Source: Fragum whitleyi
Lineage: Eukaryota; Mollusca; Bivalvia; Cardiida; Cardiidae
Direction: 5' to 3'
Length of the DNA stretch: 64,000 nucleotides
NCBI GenBank assembly: GCA_948146395.1
Contig: OX411547.1
Span: forward strand, 56,349,566 to 56,413,565
How positions within the stretch are numbered: position 1 is the stretch's first letter; each line of letters opens with the position of its first letter. The translations under genes and the position numbers were made by a program. Below the pieces are notes generated by a model. It was not told where the DNA came from and made no database searches. It saw only the letters and a program-made list of their open reading frames with translations. Shown here piece by piece: positions 10,704-18,320 of this stretch.

Positions 10704-10964
10704 ATGACTGAATTACCCGAAAAAGAAACTTTTCTACGGTTTCCCAAGACCGACGAAGAAAGTTGTAGCGAAAAGTGGCATGTTCTTGGGACGCGAGTCC
10801 CGCGAGGAGAAATCGTCTATTTTTGTCAGATGATCATAGTGTACATTATAATCATCACATCGATAGTCAACTTGTCGTTACAAAACGGTACAACCGAACT
10901 GTGGGTGTCCCTTCTCGGCAGCAGTATCGGTTACGCTCTACCAAATCCTAAGCTTAATAGATGA
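10704..10964 (+). CDS. Small Polinton membrane protein
   Basis: 86-codon protein with a charged N-terminal half (residues 1-36). A long hydrophobic segment follows (about 37-57, rich in I, V and Y), then a second, weaker hydrophobic stretch (about 66-78) and a C-terminus ending in PNPKLNR. Short membrane proteins of this shape sit just before the packaging ATPase in many Polintons and adintoviruses. Its stop codon overlaps the ATPase start as ATGA, a 4-base overlap implying shared expression. The role is unknown; a virion-membrane or packaging accessory function is only an inference. Confidence 0.75.
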   Translation: MTELPEKETFLRFPKTDEESCSEKWHVLGTRVPRGEIVYFCQMIIVYIIIITSIVNLSLQNGTTELWVSLLGSSIGYALPNPKLNR

Positions 10965-11610
10965 CGACTCTACCGTTTGAACCTTGTTCGAGTTTATGTA
11001 TCAGTGGTCAAACCGGATCTGGCAAAACTCAATGGGTCTATCACTTTTTACAACACGTGACCAAAATGTATGTCCGTGATCCTCCGTCTCAAATACTCTA
11101 TTGTTACGGTATACACCAAGATTTGTTTGACACTATGGAGACAACTATTCCAAACTTTTACAGTAAGCAAGGGTTACCAACCGAAGAAGAATTAGAAGAG
11201 TTGACTCGAGATAAAAAACATAAACTTATAATAGTGGACGATCTAATGGATCAAGTGATGCAATCTAGTGAGATGAAATTACTGTTCGTCCAGGGATGTC
11301 ACCACAGAAAGGTTTCCGTGATTATGATTACGCAAAACTTGTATCCGGGCGGTAAACATGCTAGAACTATTGCGTTAAATACTTGGTACATGGTTTTGAT
11401 GAAAATATTAGAGACGTTTCTCAAGTCGGAATATTGGGCCGACAACTTTATCCAGGAAAATCAAAAGGCTTTATCAAAGCCTATGAGGATCCTTTAGGCA
11501 CAAAGCACGGGTACCTCATAGTAGACATGAGTCCCCATGCCGAAGACAAATACCGTTTAAGAACCCGAATTTTCCCCGGCGAGGATCCTATCATATATCG
11601 ACTAACGTAA
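10961..11610 (+). pseudogene. ATP: Genome-packaging ATPase, A32/FtsK-HerA type, with one frameshift
   Basis: The ATPase would drive DNA into capsids. The first frame carries Walker A GQTGSGKT (residues 16-23), Walker B LIIVDD (89-94) and a TQN sensor (124-126), and is conserved up to NTWYMVLMK near 11403. From there the conserved C-terminal half (NIRDVSQVG, LGRQLYP, GYLIVDMSP, RLRTRIFP) continues in the next frame to the stop at 11608-11610. The break falls in an AAAA run at 11402-11405; one base too few explains it. The first frame would otherwise end at 11497. A real mutation, an assembly homopolymer error or recoding are all possible. The start overlaps the upstream stop, and the stop TAA lies within GTAAGAAT. 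Confidence 0.93.
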
Positions 11611-11614
11611 GAAT
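11607..11614 (+). promoter_or_regulatory. Gene-boundary motif GTAAGAAT (core-protein gene)
   Basis: The motif contains the ATPase stop codon (TAA) and overlaps an ATG at 11613. That ATG opens a 15-codon reading frame (MKKAPVKRGHYGRTD) out of frame with the next gene, whose ATG is at 11644. Confidence 0.5.
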
Positions 11615-11643
11615 GAAAAAAGCTCCAGTGAAAAGGGGACACT

Positions 11644-11967
11644 ATGGTAGAACTGATTAAGCAACAACGCCATTTCTTGTACTTAGTAGCTAACTCATCG
11701 GCTGATCAAAGGAAAGCTATATTAAAGACCATTTCGCGTCAACAATTAAAGGCTTTGAGTCAGATTGCCTATAACGTTATACGTTCGAAAGTGAGATTAA
11801 CTCCCTCGGAAAAGACAAGTTTGAAACGCCAAAGACGATTTATATACCTCTTGGGTGATCGTAACGCAGGGTTTGCTCAAAAGAAAGAAGCTATCTATCA
11901 CAAACAGCGTATTATTCAAAAATTGGTGAGGATAGCTTCAACCTATTTACAACCCGTATTAAAATAA
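11644..11967 (+). CDS. Conserved basic Polinton protein (putative core protein)
   Basis: 107-residue, strongly basic and helical protein. It has an N-terminal block (RHFLYLVANSS), a central block (LKTISRQQLKALSQIAYNVI) and a basic C-terminal half (KRQRRFIYLL, then KKEAIYHKQR). Small basic proteins with this pattern, N-terminal LLKT-type helices followed by a KRxRR segment, recur in Polintons and adintoviruses and are suspected virion-core or DNA-condensing proteins. The function is unproven. Its TAA stop shares a base with the next ATG (TAATG). An upstream ATG at 11613 is out of frame. Confidence 0.72.
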   Translation: MVELIKQQRHFLYLVANSSADQRKAILKTISRQQLKALSQIAYNVIRSKVRLTPSEKTSLKRQRRFIYLLGDRNAGFAQKKEAIYHKQRIIQKLVRIASTYLQPVLK

Positions 11968-12206
11968 TGGAAAAATACGTCCTGGTACCCTATGAAAAAT
12001 ACGAACGCTTGATAAATGGAAATCAAAGTCAATCGACTGCGAAAGACAGAAACAGAGACCATGGAGTAACCATTCTGCCTTTCCACCGGGTGAAAGAGAA
12101 AAGAAAAAAAGAAAGAAAAATGATTTGGACTGGATTTCATTTTAAAACAAAAAACTTTTTGACATTTCATCTTTTATTGTGTATATATATATTTACAAAT
12201 AAATGA
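11967..12206 (+). CDS. Short virion-like protein starting MEKYVLVPYEKYERL, probably frameshifted
   Basis: The 79-codon frame starts immediately at the previous stop (TAATG overlap). The opening MEKYVLVPYEKYERL is a pattern I associate with a small conserved Polinton protein. Beyond about residue 35 this frame degenerates into lysine-rich and hydrophobic residues. In the +2 frame, 12083-12145 reads PPGE, then a basic run, and ends DLDWISF-stop, which looks like the natural C-terminus of such a protein. A frameshift somewhere in 12040-12085 is therefore likely. The function is unknown and its identity is moderately certain. Confidence 0.5.
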   Translation: MEKYVLVPYEKYERLINGNQSQSTAKDRNRDHGVTILPFHRVKEKRKKERKMIWTGFHFKTKNFLTFHLLLCIYIFTNK

Positions 12207-12237
12207 ATTAAATATGATTTATTGTTTCTTGTTTATT
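12198..12237. terminator. Back-to-back polyadenylation signals between convergent gene blocks
   Basis: Plus-strand AATAAA is at 12198-12203. Minus-strand AATAAA is at 12223-12218 and again at 12237-12232. The last one includes the TAA stop (12235-12233) of the major capsid gene. The two transcription units end on each other within 40 bp. Confidence 0.7.
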
Positions 12238-13480
12238 GAATATACACTGTCCTTGTTTTATCGATGGCTAGTATTTCGGGAAAAGTGGCGTACAACAGGA
12301 TAGTCACACTTTCCGGTAGTGCTCGGCCAAATTTGAGTTCCATGCGACACAGTCCCTTTCTCTTTAAATCGAACGAGTAGTAAGGATCAATATCCAAAAT
12401 GTATAGGCAGTATCCGTGCTTGTAATCATCATACGTGATGTTGATATCTTTTCTAAACGCCATCAGAGACTGGTAACAATCTACATATTGTTCTCCTTCA
12501 TAATTGGGTTGTAATGGCTGCGAAGGAATCGACCGACCGTCAACAAAGAATCCGAGATAATTACAATCGTAATGTTTAAAATTGAAAGGGTTGGTCTTGT
12601 AATCACCGTTGTAGGATGCACTTGGAACCATACCGATAATCACTCTGTTTGGTACTCGGCCTTGAAATATATCGTCGGCTTGAAAACTATACTGCCCTAG
12701 AGCTATGGACATTGTTTTAATTTCCGAACGAAAGTAGGGATATAGGGTGGGAGTTGTCTGTAACATCTTTTCATGAGCAACAAGAAGGTCATTTTGTAAA
12801 CTTTGAACGCACAATTTGAAGCATGCATCGATGATTTGTACTTAAAAATCAGGAGCTAAAGAGTCCGTAATGATTCTAAATCCATCGTTGGCTTGCCAAA
12901 ATTTAAGGCCCATTTGCACCCCGTTCAAAAGTAACTTTGGTTGTTGAAATAGATCAGCCGGTAAACAACCTTCCAGGTCAACTATCTTTCCACCCTTCAT
13001 TCTTTTATACCGATAGAAAAGCCCGTTATTCGATCCTGTCTTCGGATCATTATTGTCCAGGTCTCTCTGATCCTTGTAGAATAACTGACTTGCCAAGACA
13101 TTATCTTGTTCGGGTTTATTCGTGTTAAGTATTGTATCGATATAAGCTTTATAGGCGTATGTAGTACCACTGTTTGGAAGTGGTTTCTGCTGAAGATGTA
13201 TATCTAGTTGTCTAAAGATGGTATGAAGGGATAAATTTATCAGTCCTACTGTGTCATCTTCGGAAGTTGGAGTACCATCAGCTAGTGTGAGTCTCAATTT
13301 TAACCGTAACTTGCATTCATTTAGGTTTACATATTGACTCGTCTGTGCCGGTATATGAAATTCTAGAACAGAGTTTTCACCTGTCACCGGGTTGATGGGG
13401 CGATACTCGATCCAATCTTTTGAAAGTAATGACAATTTTTCTCTGTTAAAACCAAACAACATCGAGTCTTCGTGGGCCAT
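12233..13480 (-). pseudogene. MCP: Major capsid protein (double jelly-roll), interrupted by one in-frame TAA
   Basis: This would be the hexon-like shell protein of a Polinton virion. The N-terminal half (13480 down to 12845) has the Polinton capsid signature: an N-terminal LSKDWIEYRPINP region, NLSLHTIFRQLDIHLQ and TYAYKAYIDTIL. TAA at 12844-12842 stops it after 212 residues. The same frame then continues without another stop through VQIIDACF, FRKDINITYDDY and GYCLYILDIDP to the stop at 12235-12233. Total length, about 415 codons, fits the family, and frame and homology continue on both sides, so one nonsense substitution is the simplest reading. A functional alternative would need readthrough. 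Its start lies only 2 nt after the coiled-coil gene's stop. Confidence 0.9.
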
Positions 13481-13482
13481 TT

Positions 13483-13827
13483 TCAGAATGCAAAGTTTGG
13501 GTGTTTACGATAGGTGATGTGTGCCTTCTTACGATGTGGTATACTATTCTTACTATCTTCGTCCTTCTTACGCTTAATCTCTGACTCTACTCTATGCATG
13601 GCCTCTGCTACTGGTGTAACCATTTTGACCTGGGGTGCTTCAGCTTTTTTCAGTTTTTCTTCCAACTCTCGTAAACGCGTATCTTTCTCTTCTAATTCCT
13701 GTCTTAATTTTTTTAAATGTTCATTTTTGTCCTTTTTGGGTGTAAGATAATCGATCCAATATTGGACGTCTTCTTGGTAAGGTCTCCATTTTTGCAGTTT
13801 GGTATCGTACTCTTCTATGGATTCCAT
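13483..13827 (-). CDS. Coiled-coil, lysine-rich Polinton protein
   Basis: 114 residues. An N-terminal segment has aromatics (residues 1-30). A charged heptad-like coiled coil follows at about 35-66 (EHLKKLRQELEEKDTRLREL), then a basic tail ending in KKAHITYRKHPNFAF. It is packed between capsid genes: its start overlaps the end of the minor-capsid gene by 13 nt and its TGA stop is 2 nt before the major-capsid ATG. Position suggests a structural or assembly role. I do not recognise a named family. Confidence 0.72.
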   Translation of the reverse strand: MESIEEYDTKLQKWRPYQEDVQYWIDYLTPKKDKNEHLKKLRQELEEKDTRLRELEEKLKKAEAPQVKMVTPVAEAMHRVESEIKRKKDEDSKNSIPHRKKAHITYRKHPNFAF

Positions 13828-14234
13828 ATTTTTTTGAAATGCAGGACACAGTGAAAATGGTTCGATTTGAACTCGACAGGAACCAAGTTTTCGTCCAAAA
13901 GAGTTATTCTTAACGAATTAAACTCTCTTACACTAACGGGGATATAGCGAGGGTGTAGATATTCGATAAATTTTGATTTTTTGTATTTGGTTCCAACGTC
14001 GATATCGGTCAAAATGGTTCGTAAATTGTTCCTGACGAACGAGTGTTCTATGATATCGAGACCCAGGTATAATCGCTTACTTTGAGGCTCAAAATTACAA
14101 GTCAACGATGTTTCGACCAAAGCGCACAGCCAACTCCCGTCCGTTTGAAAATATTTCGAAAATTCGAACAAAAAGTCATTCTTACGTACTTGGATCGCAT
14201 CTTTTAAGTCCAGATACAGATAAAATCCATCCAT
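13815..14234 (-). CDS. mCP: Minor capsid (penton-like, single jelly-roll) protein
   Basis: Intact 139-residue protein with the usual Polinton penton pattern: CNFEPQSKRLYLGLDIIEHSFVRN-like core (about 47-70), HPRYIPV (94-100), F-NSLRITLLDENLVPVEF (about 104-122) and terminal VLHFKK. It would form the capsid vertices with the major capsid protein. It is preceded by GTAAGAAT at 14273-14266 and overlaps the next gene by 13 nt. Confidence 0.86.
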   Translation of the reverse strand: MDGFYLYLDLKDAIQVRKNDFLFEFSKYFQTDGSWLCALVETSLTCNFEPQSKRLYLGLDIIEHSFVRNNLRTILTDIDVGTKYKKSKFIEYLHPRYIPVSVREFNSLRITLLDENLVPVEFKSNHFHCVLHFKKIWNP

Positions 14235-14265
14235 TTTTGTCTTAATCTAGACATTTGGCCACCTT

Positions 14266-14273
14266 ATTCTTAC
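14266..14273 (-). promoter_or_regulatory. Gene-boundary motif GTAAGAAT (minor-capsid gene)
   Basis: Lies 32 nt before the minor-capsid ATG and contains the TAA stop of the TBP-like gene, the same arrangement as the ATPase stop at 11608. Confidence 0.5.
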
Positions 14274-14788
14274 GTTGTATACAATTCCAGTTCAATAAGG
14301 GTCGGGCATACGACGTTCCATTCTTTTCCAACAGTAGTTATACCCGTCATAACAATTTTTCCAGTATGAAAGCAGCAGAAGTTAACACCATCTCTCTTTA
14401 AATTCAAGGAAGGAAAGAGTTCCGGTTCATACACCAAGTTCCTTTCCTTTGCTAAACGTTCCAATTTCAGAGTTGCAGTAAGGGTGTGACTCATAGAGAC
14501 ACTGATTAGTTTGACGTCCGTTAATATGATATCGAATCCATATTTGGTCAGTAATCTGGCATATCTTCGTAATCGTTTATAACCGTCTCCTCTCGACTTT
14601 GCTTTGCCATTGCAATTTATGTAACCGTTGGAAAACACGAGACAATTTCCTCCTATTTTTCTGTTTTGCAAAATTAATCCCGGAAATCTTTTAGGGTCAT
14701 ATCTAGTATTAGTTGCTCGGTAACACAGACGTCTTAAATTAATTTCACAATTTGTATTTGCGCTGTAAACAACGTTCGTGATTAACAT
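14270..14788 (-). CDS. TATA-binding-protein (TBP) homologue encoded by the Polinton
   Basis: 172 residues forming the two imperfect repeats of a TBP saddle with almost nothing added. Repeat 1 is about residues 3-85 (ITNVVYSAN, YDPKRFPGLI at 30-39, CLVFSNG at 49-55, RYARLLTKYGF). Repeat 2 is about 92-170 (LKLERLA, YEPELFPSL at 120-128, CCFHTGKIVMTG at 138-149). The four phenylalanines that kink DNA in TBP align with F35, F52, F125 and F140. The predicted role is binding TATA-like promoters of the element and recruiting RNA polymerase II. It is not a host exon: it is a single intronless frame between integrase and capsid genes. Its stop is inside GTAAGAAT. Sequence is well diverged from cellular TBP, so this is an old capture or viral lineage. 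Confidence 0.88.
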   Translation of the reverse strand: MLITNVVYSANTNCEINLRRLCYRATNTRYDPKRFPGLILQNRKIGGNCLVFSNGYINCNGKAKSRGDGYKRLRRYARLLTKYGFDIILTDVKLISVSMSHTLTATLKLERLAKERNLVYEPELFPSLNLKRDGVNFCCFHTGKIVMTGITTVGKEWNVVCPTLIELELYTT

Positions 14789-14842
14789 GCTTCTTCGACC
14801 TTCTTAACGAAAATGACTCTGAAATTTGATTGTCTACTTCTT

Positions 14843-15948
14843 TTAAGAATATTGCGTCACATCACTTTCTGGAATCCAGCTATCGTACTTTTGGGGCCAA
14901 TGTAACCATCTCACAAGTACTTCTCGTTTTCTATTACGTGTTCTTCTTTTTAGTATCTTTTCGACGCTAAATTCCGTATTATCGTCTACGTTCACTGTTC
15001 GTAAAATGTACCATCGATACTTTCATTGTCCCAATCTCTGAGTCTATATACAGGAATTCCTTCTCTCTTGAAACGACTCTTTACTTTAAAAATCTCCCCC
15101 GTCCATTTTTGAGAATATTCTCTATCAAAAACGGATCTCACATGGGATAGACGTACAGTTTGGCCTACTTTATATTTATATTTCTTGTCAACAGAGACAG
15201 TTTTAGTTCTAAGAAGGTATTGTTGAAGTCTGCTTTCACCTTCGTTTTCCTTTGTAATTTCAACGGGTTTTTGTCCCAAACTTCTATGCACCGTATGATT
15301 GTAACTATGTGTTACTTTTGGTAAAATGTCAATGTATCTACGAGTCTTGTTTTTCAATAAGTACCGAAATATCTTATGTTTCGTCGTTTTGATAACCCTT
15401 TCTGCGTAGTTAGCTTTCGTCTCCGTATTAAATGCGTATATGTGACGAATGCTTAGACTCTTTAAATATATATTAACTTCCTTACTTCTAAATTCCATGC
15501 CTCTATCCGTCCTTATTGTTTTGGGTTTTCTCTGCCCTCCTAAAACGCGTTTTAGTGCTTCAACAACATCAATACCTCTTTTGGATAAAATGGGTTCAGC
15601 AAAAAGAAAGCGTGAGAAAATATCGATTACAATCAAAACGTATTTAACACCATCGTTCTGCTTATGTAAGTCAGCCATGTCCATGAGATCCATATCCCAT
15701 AAACTATCAATACCTGCGACAATGACCCTAGATCGTTTAAAACGACGCCTGGCACCTCTGGTAAGAGAATAAGATTCTTGGTCTTGCAACCATTTACGAA
15801 TCCTATGTCGACCCAATTCAAACTTTCCCTCGGATTTGACATATTGATATAATTTTTCGGGACCACTGAAACTGGCAGGGTTATTCGTGTCGAAGTAAAT
15901 GGAAGATAAATACTGTTCCCAGTTTGTCATATTTTTATTTCTATACAT
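14843..15948 (-). pseudogene. INT: Polinton integrase (retroviral-type DDE) with chromodomain out of frame
   Basis: The main frame (15948-14992, 318 residues) inserts the element. It has FSGPEKLYQYVKSEGKF and KWLQDQESYSL at the N-terminus, and catalytic D87 (WDMDLMDM), D148 (IRTDRG) and E183 (YAERV). An SH3-like region (KYKVGQTVRLSHVR, KWTGEIFKV) follows, ending at GTFYEQ. The stop at 14994-14992 is premature. In the next frame 14997-14843 reads VNVDD, FSVEKILKRR, VLVRWLHWP and YDSWIPESD, a typical C-terminal chromodomain, up to TAA at 14845-14843. One missing base near 14995 accounts for the break. The catalytic core itself is intact. GTAAGAAT lies just upstream. Confidence 0.92.
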
Positions 15949-15957
15949 TTAAAAAGC

Positions 15958-15965
15958 ATTCTTAC
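15958..15965 (-). promoter_or_regulatory. Gene-boundary motif GTAAGAAT (integrase gene)
   Basis: TTGTAAGAATGC precedes the integrase start at 15948 by about 10 nt, followed by a T-rich stretch (CTTTTTAAATG). Confidence 0.5.
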
Positions 15966-16426
15966 AATAAAACAGAAAACAAAGGTCTATTACAATATGT
16001 ATAATTATCATCAAGGAGAAAAATAAGACGTCCAATTTCAGCTTCTAGTTCATTCCTTAAATATCTATTTTTTATATAGTCATTTATAAAATATATTGTC
16101 ATATGTACCAACAACAACATATTCACCATTCTAAACTTGGACTACACTCTGGACACAACAAGCACCCTAGTTGATTCATATGATCACTTTGCATATAACA
16201 AGGTACCACACTATTCAGCTCCGGTAACGATTTTCCAATATCACTGATACATTCTTTTAAACGTGTATACTCTTGAGGTCTCAAACACAATCCTTTTTTC
16301 GTTGGAACCACATCATCATTGGGTTTCCAATACTGTCTTACGTCCACACAAACGCTATTTTCACCGATACTACAATACACGTTCCCTCCTAGGTGACATG
16401 TGTATGACCGTGTATCTTGAAGAGCT

Positions 16427-17753
16427 TTATTAGCTCACCTAAGCACGAAGTGCTCAAGGTGAGCTTTTGGGGTTACTTGATGTCCGTCGTCCGTCGTCTG
16501 TCGTGCGTCGTGCGTCGTGCGTCGTCCGTCGTCCGTCGTCAACATTTACCTTGTGGACACTCTAGAGGTCATATTTTTAGCCCAATCAACCTGAAAATTG
16601 GTCAGAATGATTATCTTGATAAAATCTTGGACAAGTTCAAAATTGGGTCAAGTGGGGTCAAAAACTAGGTCACAGGGTCAAATCTTAGAAAAACCTTGTG
16701 GACACTCTAGAGGCCATATTTTTTGCCCAATCAACCTGAAAATTGGTCAGAATGATTATCTTGACGAAATCTCGGACAAGTTCGAAATTGGGTCAAGTGG
16801 GGTCAAAAACTAGGTCACGGGGTCAAATCTTAGAAAAACTTTGTGGACACTCTAGAGGCCATATTTTTAGCCCAATCAACCTGAAAATTGGTCAGAATGA
16901 TTATCTTGATGATATCTCGGACAAGTTCGAAATTGGGTCAAGTGGGGTCAAAAACTAGGTCACGGGGTCAAATCTTAGAAAAACCTTGTGGACACTCTAG
17001 AGGCCATATTTTTAGCCCAATCAACCTGAAAATTGGTCAGAATGATTATCTTGATGAAATCTCGGACAAGTTCCAAATTGGGTCAAGTGGGGTCAAAAAC
17101 TAGGTCACGGGGTCAAATCTTAGAAAAACCTTGTGGACACTCTAGAGGCCATATTTTTAGCCCAATCAACCTGAAAATTGGTCTGAATGATTATTTTGAT
17201 GAAATCTCGGACAAGTTCGAAATTGGGTCAAGTGGGGTCAAAAACTAGGTCACAGGGTCAAATCTTAGAAAAACCTTGTGGACACTCTAGAGGCCATATT
17301 TTTAGTCCAATCAACCTGAAAATTGCTCAGAATGATTTTTTTGATGAAATCTCGGACAAGTTCGAAATTGGGTCAAGTGGGGTCAAAAACTAGGTCACGG
17401 GGTCAAATCTGAGAAATACCTTGTGGACACTAGAGGCCATATTTTTAGCCCAATCAACCCGAAAATTGGTCAGAATGATTATCTTGATGAAATCTCGGAA
17501 GAGTTTGAAATTGGGTCAAGTGGGGTCACAAACTAGGTCACGGGGTCAAATCTTAGAAAAACCTTGTGGACACTCTAGAGGCCATATTCTTTGCCCAATC
17601 AACCTTAAAATTTGTCATATTTATTATCTTGATGAAATCTCGTATAAGTTTGGATTTGGGTCAAGTGAAGTCAAAAACTAGGTCATGGGGTCAAATCTTA
17701 GAAAAGCATTTTAAGATTGTTAATTCAGGTGAGCGATTAAGGGCCACCATGGC
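16427..17753. mobile_element. Helentron/pearl-like non-autonomous element inserted in the PC4 gene
   Basis: 1327 bp element. The left end has a short hairpin (AGCTCACC...GGTGAGCT at 16432-16466), then a GTCCGTCGTC-type microsatellite (16488-16541), eight ~145-bp core repeats and a right end CAGGTGAGCG...GGGCCACCATGGC. There is no target duplication and the target is between T residues. That insertion chemistry, with minisatellite plus microsatellite, fits Helentron-associated elements. Related copies lie at 45545-46243 and 48395-48560, and an end fragment at about 34568-34625. Confidence 0.82.
16548..17706 (+). repeat. Eight tandem ~145-bp core repeats
   Basis: Units start CTTGTGGACACTCTAGAGG at 16548 and recur every ~145 bp, with the last ones most diverged. 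Because 145 is not a multiple of 3 and the units lack stops in some frames, overlapping 71-codon frames appear. They are not genes. Each unit ends with a run of GGGTCA/AGGTCA words. Confidence 0.95.
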
Positions 17754-18082
17754 TTGTCTACATATTCCAGCTGGTTTATCAAGTTCTTCCAACGCATTAG
17801 TGTTAAGCTTATGCCTTTCCTTGTGGGTTTGCCTTCTACCCACTCTCTTATGTCTACCCTGAGCTCTCCTTTCCATTCGTTTACCCGAATAAATCGTTCG
17901 TTTCCTATAGACAGTCTACATCTATTTGCCATTTTTACTGTTGGAGTATAAATACTCTTATGACATGTTTTTTACATTCCAATATCTTTTATAGTTCATG
18001 CTTTAATTTGATTGGTTGTTATTTAAAGTATGAACGTCATCAACGTGTTTATTGGTTGTTATTTTTAGTAACTGACGTGTTC

Positions 18083-18320
18083 AATGATGGTTGTGAAATG
18101 TTACATCTAAAAATAGATTGCATGACTGATGGTTGTGAAATGTCACTTCTAAAGATAGACCATGACATCATTGTATCTGGATAATCAGTATGACTGATGG
18201 TTGTGAAATGTCACATCTAAAAATAGATTGCATGACTGCTGGTTGTGAAATATCACTTCTAATAATAGACTGCATTACTGGTGATTGTGAAATGTCACTT
18301 CTAAAAATAGACCATGATCC
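18083..18320 (-). repeat. ~42-bp subterminal repeats, right end
   Basis: Five to six inverted copies of the left-end unit (GGTTGTGAAATGTCACTTCT, AAAAATAGA). The portion from 18188 is within the TIR; the rest lies inside the TIR edge. Confidence 0.88.

Larger units (their letters stand above)
16123..17932 (-). pseudogene. Tandem-PC4 (p15/Sub1-like) coactivator gene split by an insertion
   Basis: The first part (17932-17754) starts MANRCRLSIG and carries a PC4 core: ERFIRVNEWKGELRVDIREW, then KPTRKGISLTLMRWKNL. The second part (16426-16123) carries another: LGGN, CSIGENSVCVDVRQYW, PTKKGLCLRPQEYTRLK. It ends with a CPEC metal-binding-like tail. Removing 16427-17753 joins the halves exactly in frame (483 nt, 160 residues) with no target duplication. 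PC4/Sub1 proteins bind single-stranded or melted promoter DNA and cooperate with TBP-dependent initiation, so its presence beside a TBP-like gene is suggestive. The inserted DNA ends the first half after a few foreign codons. The gene is broken here, but the two domain assignments are clear. Confidence 0.85.

Noticed and set aside
10704..11967. Bacterial or phage contamination, because of ATGA and TAATG gene overlaps
   Set aside because: The compact genes lie inside a Polinton with eukaryotic TATA and AATAAA signals, flanked by spliced animal genes.
14843..15948. Retrovirus or LTR retrotransposon, because of the integrase
   Set aside because: No gag, reverse transcriptase or LTR. The integrase is in a Polinton with DNA polymerase B and capsid genes.
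16598..17862. Series of near-identical 71-codon open frames
   Set aside because: They repeat every 145 bp with the transposon cores and reflect lack of stops in the unit, not a protein family.
17944..17957. GAGTATAAATACTC as a TATA box for the PC4 gene
   Set aside because: It is only ~15-25 nt from the ATG, too close for a normal TATA-directed start unless the leader is absent.
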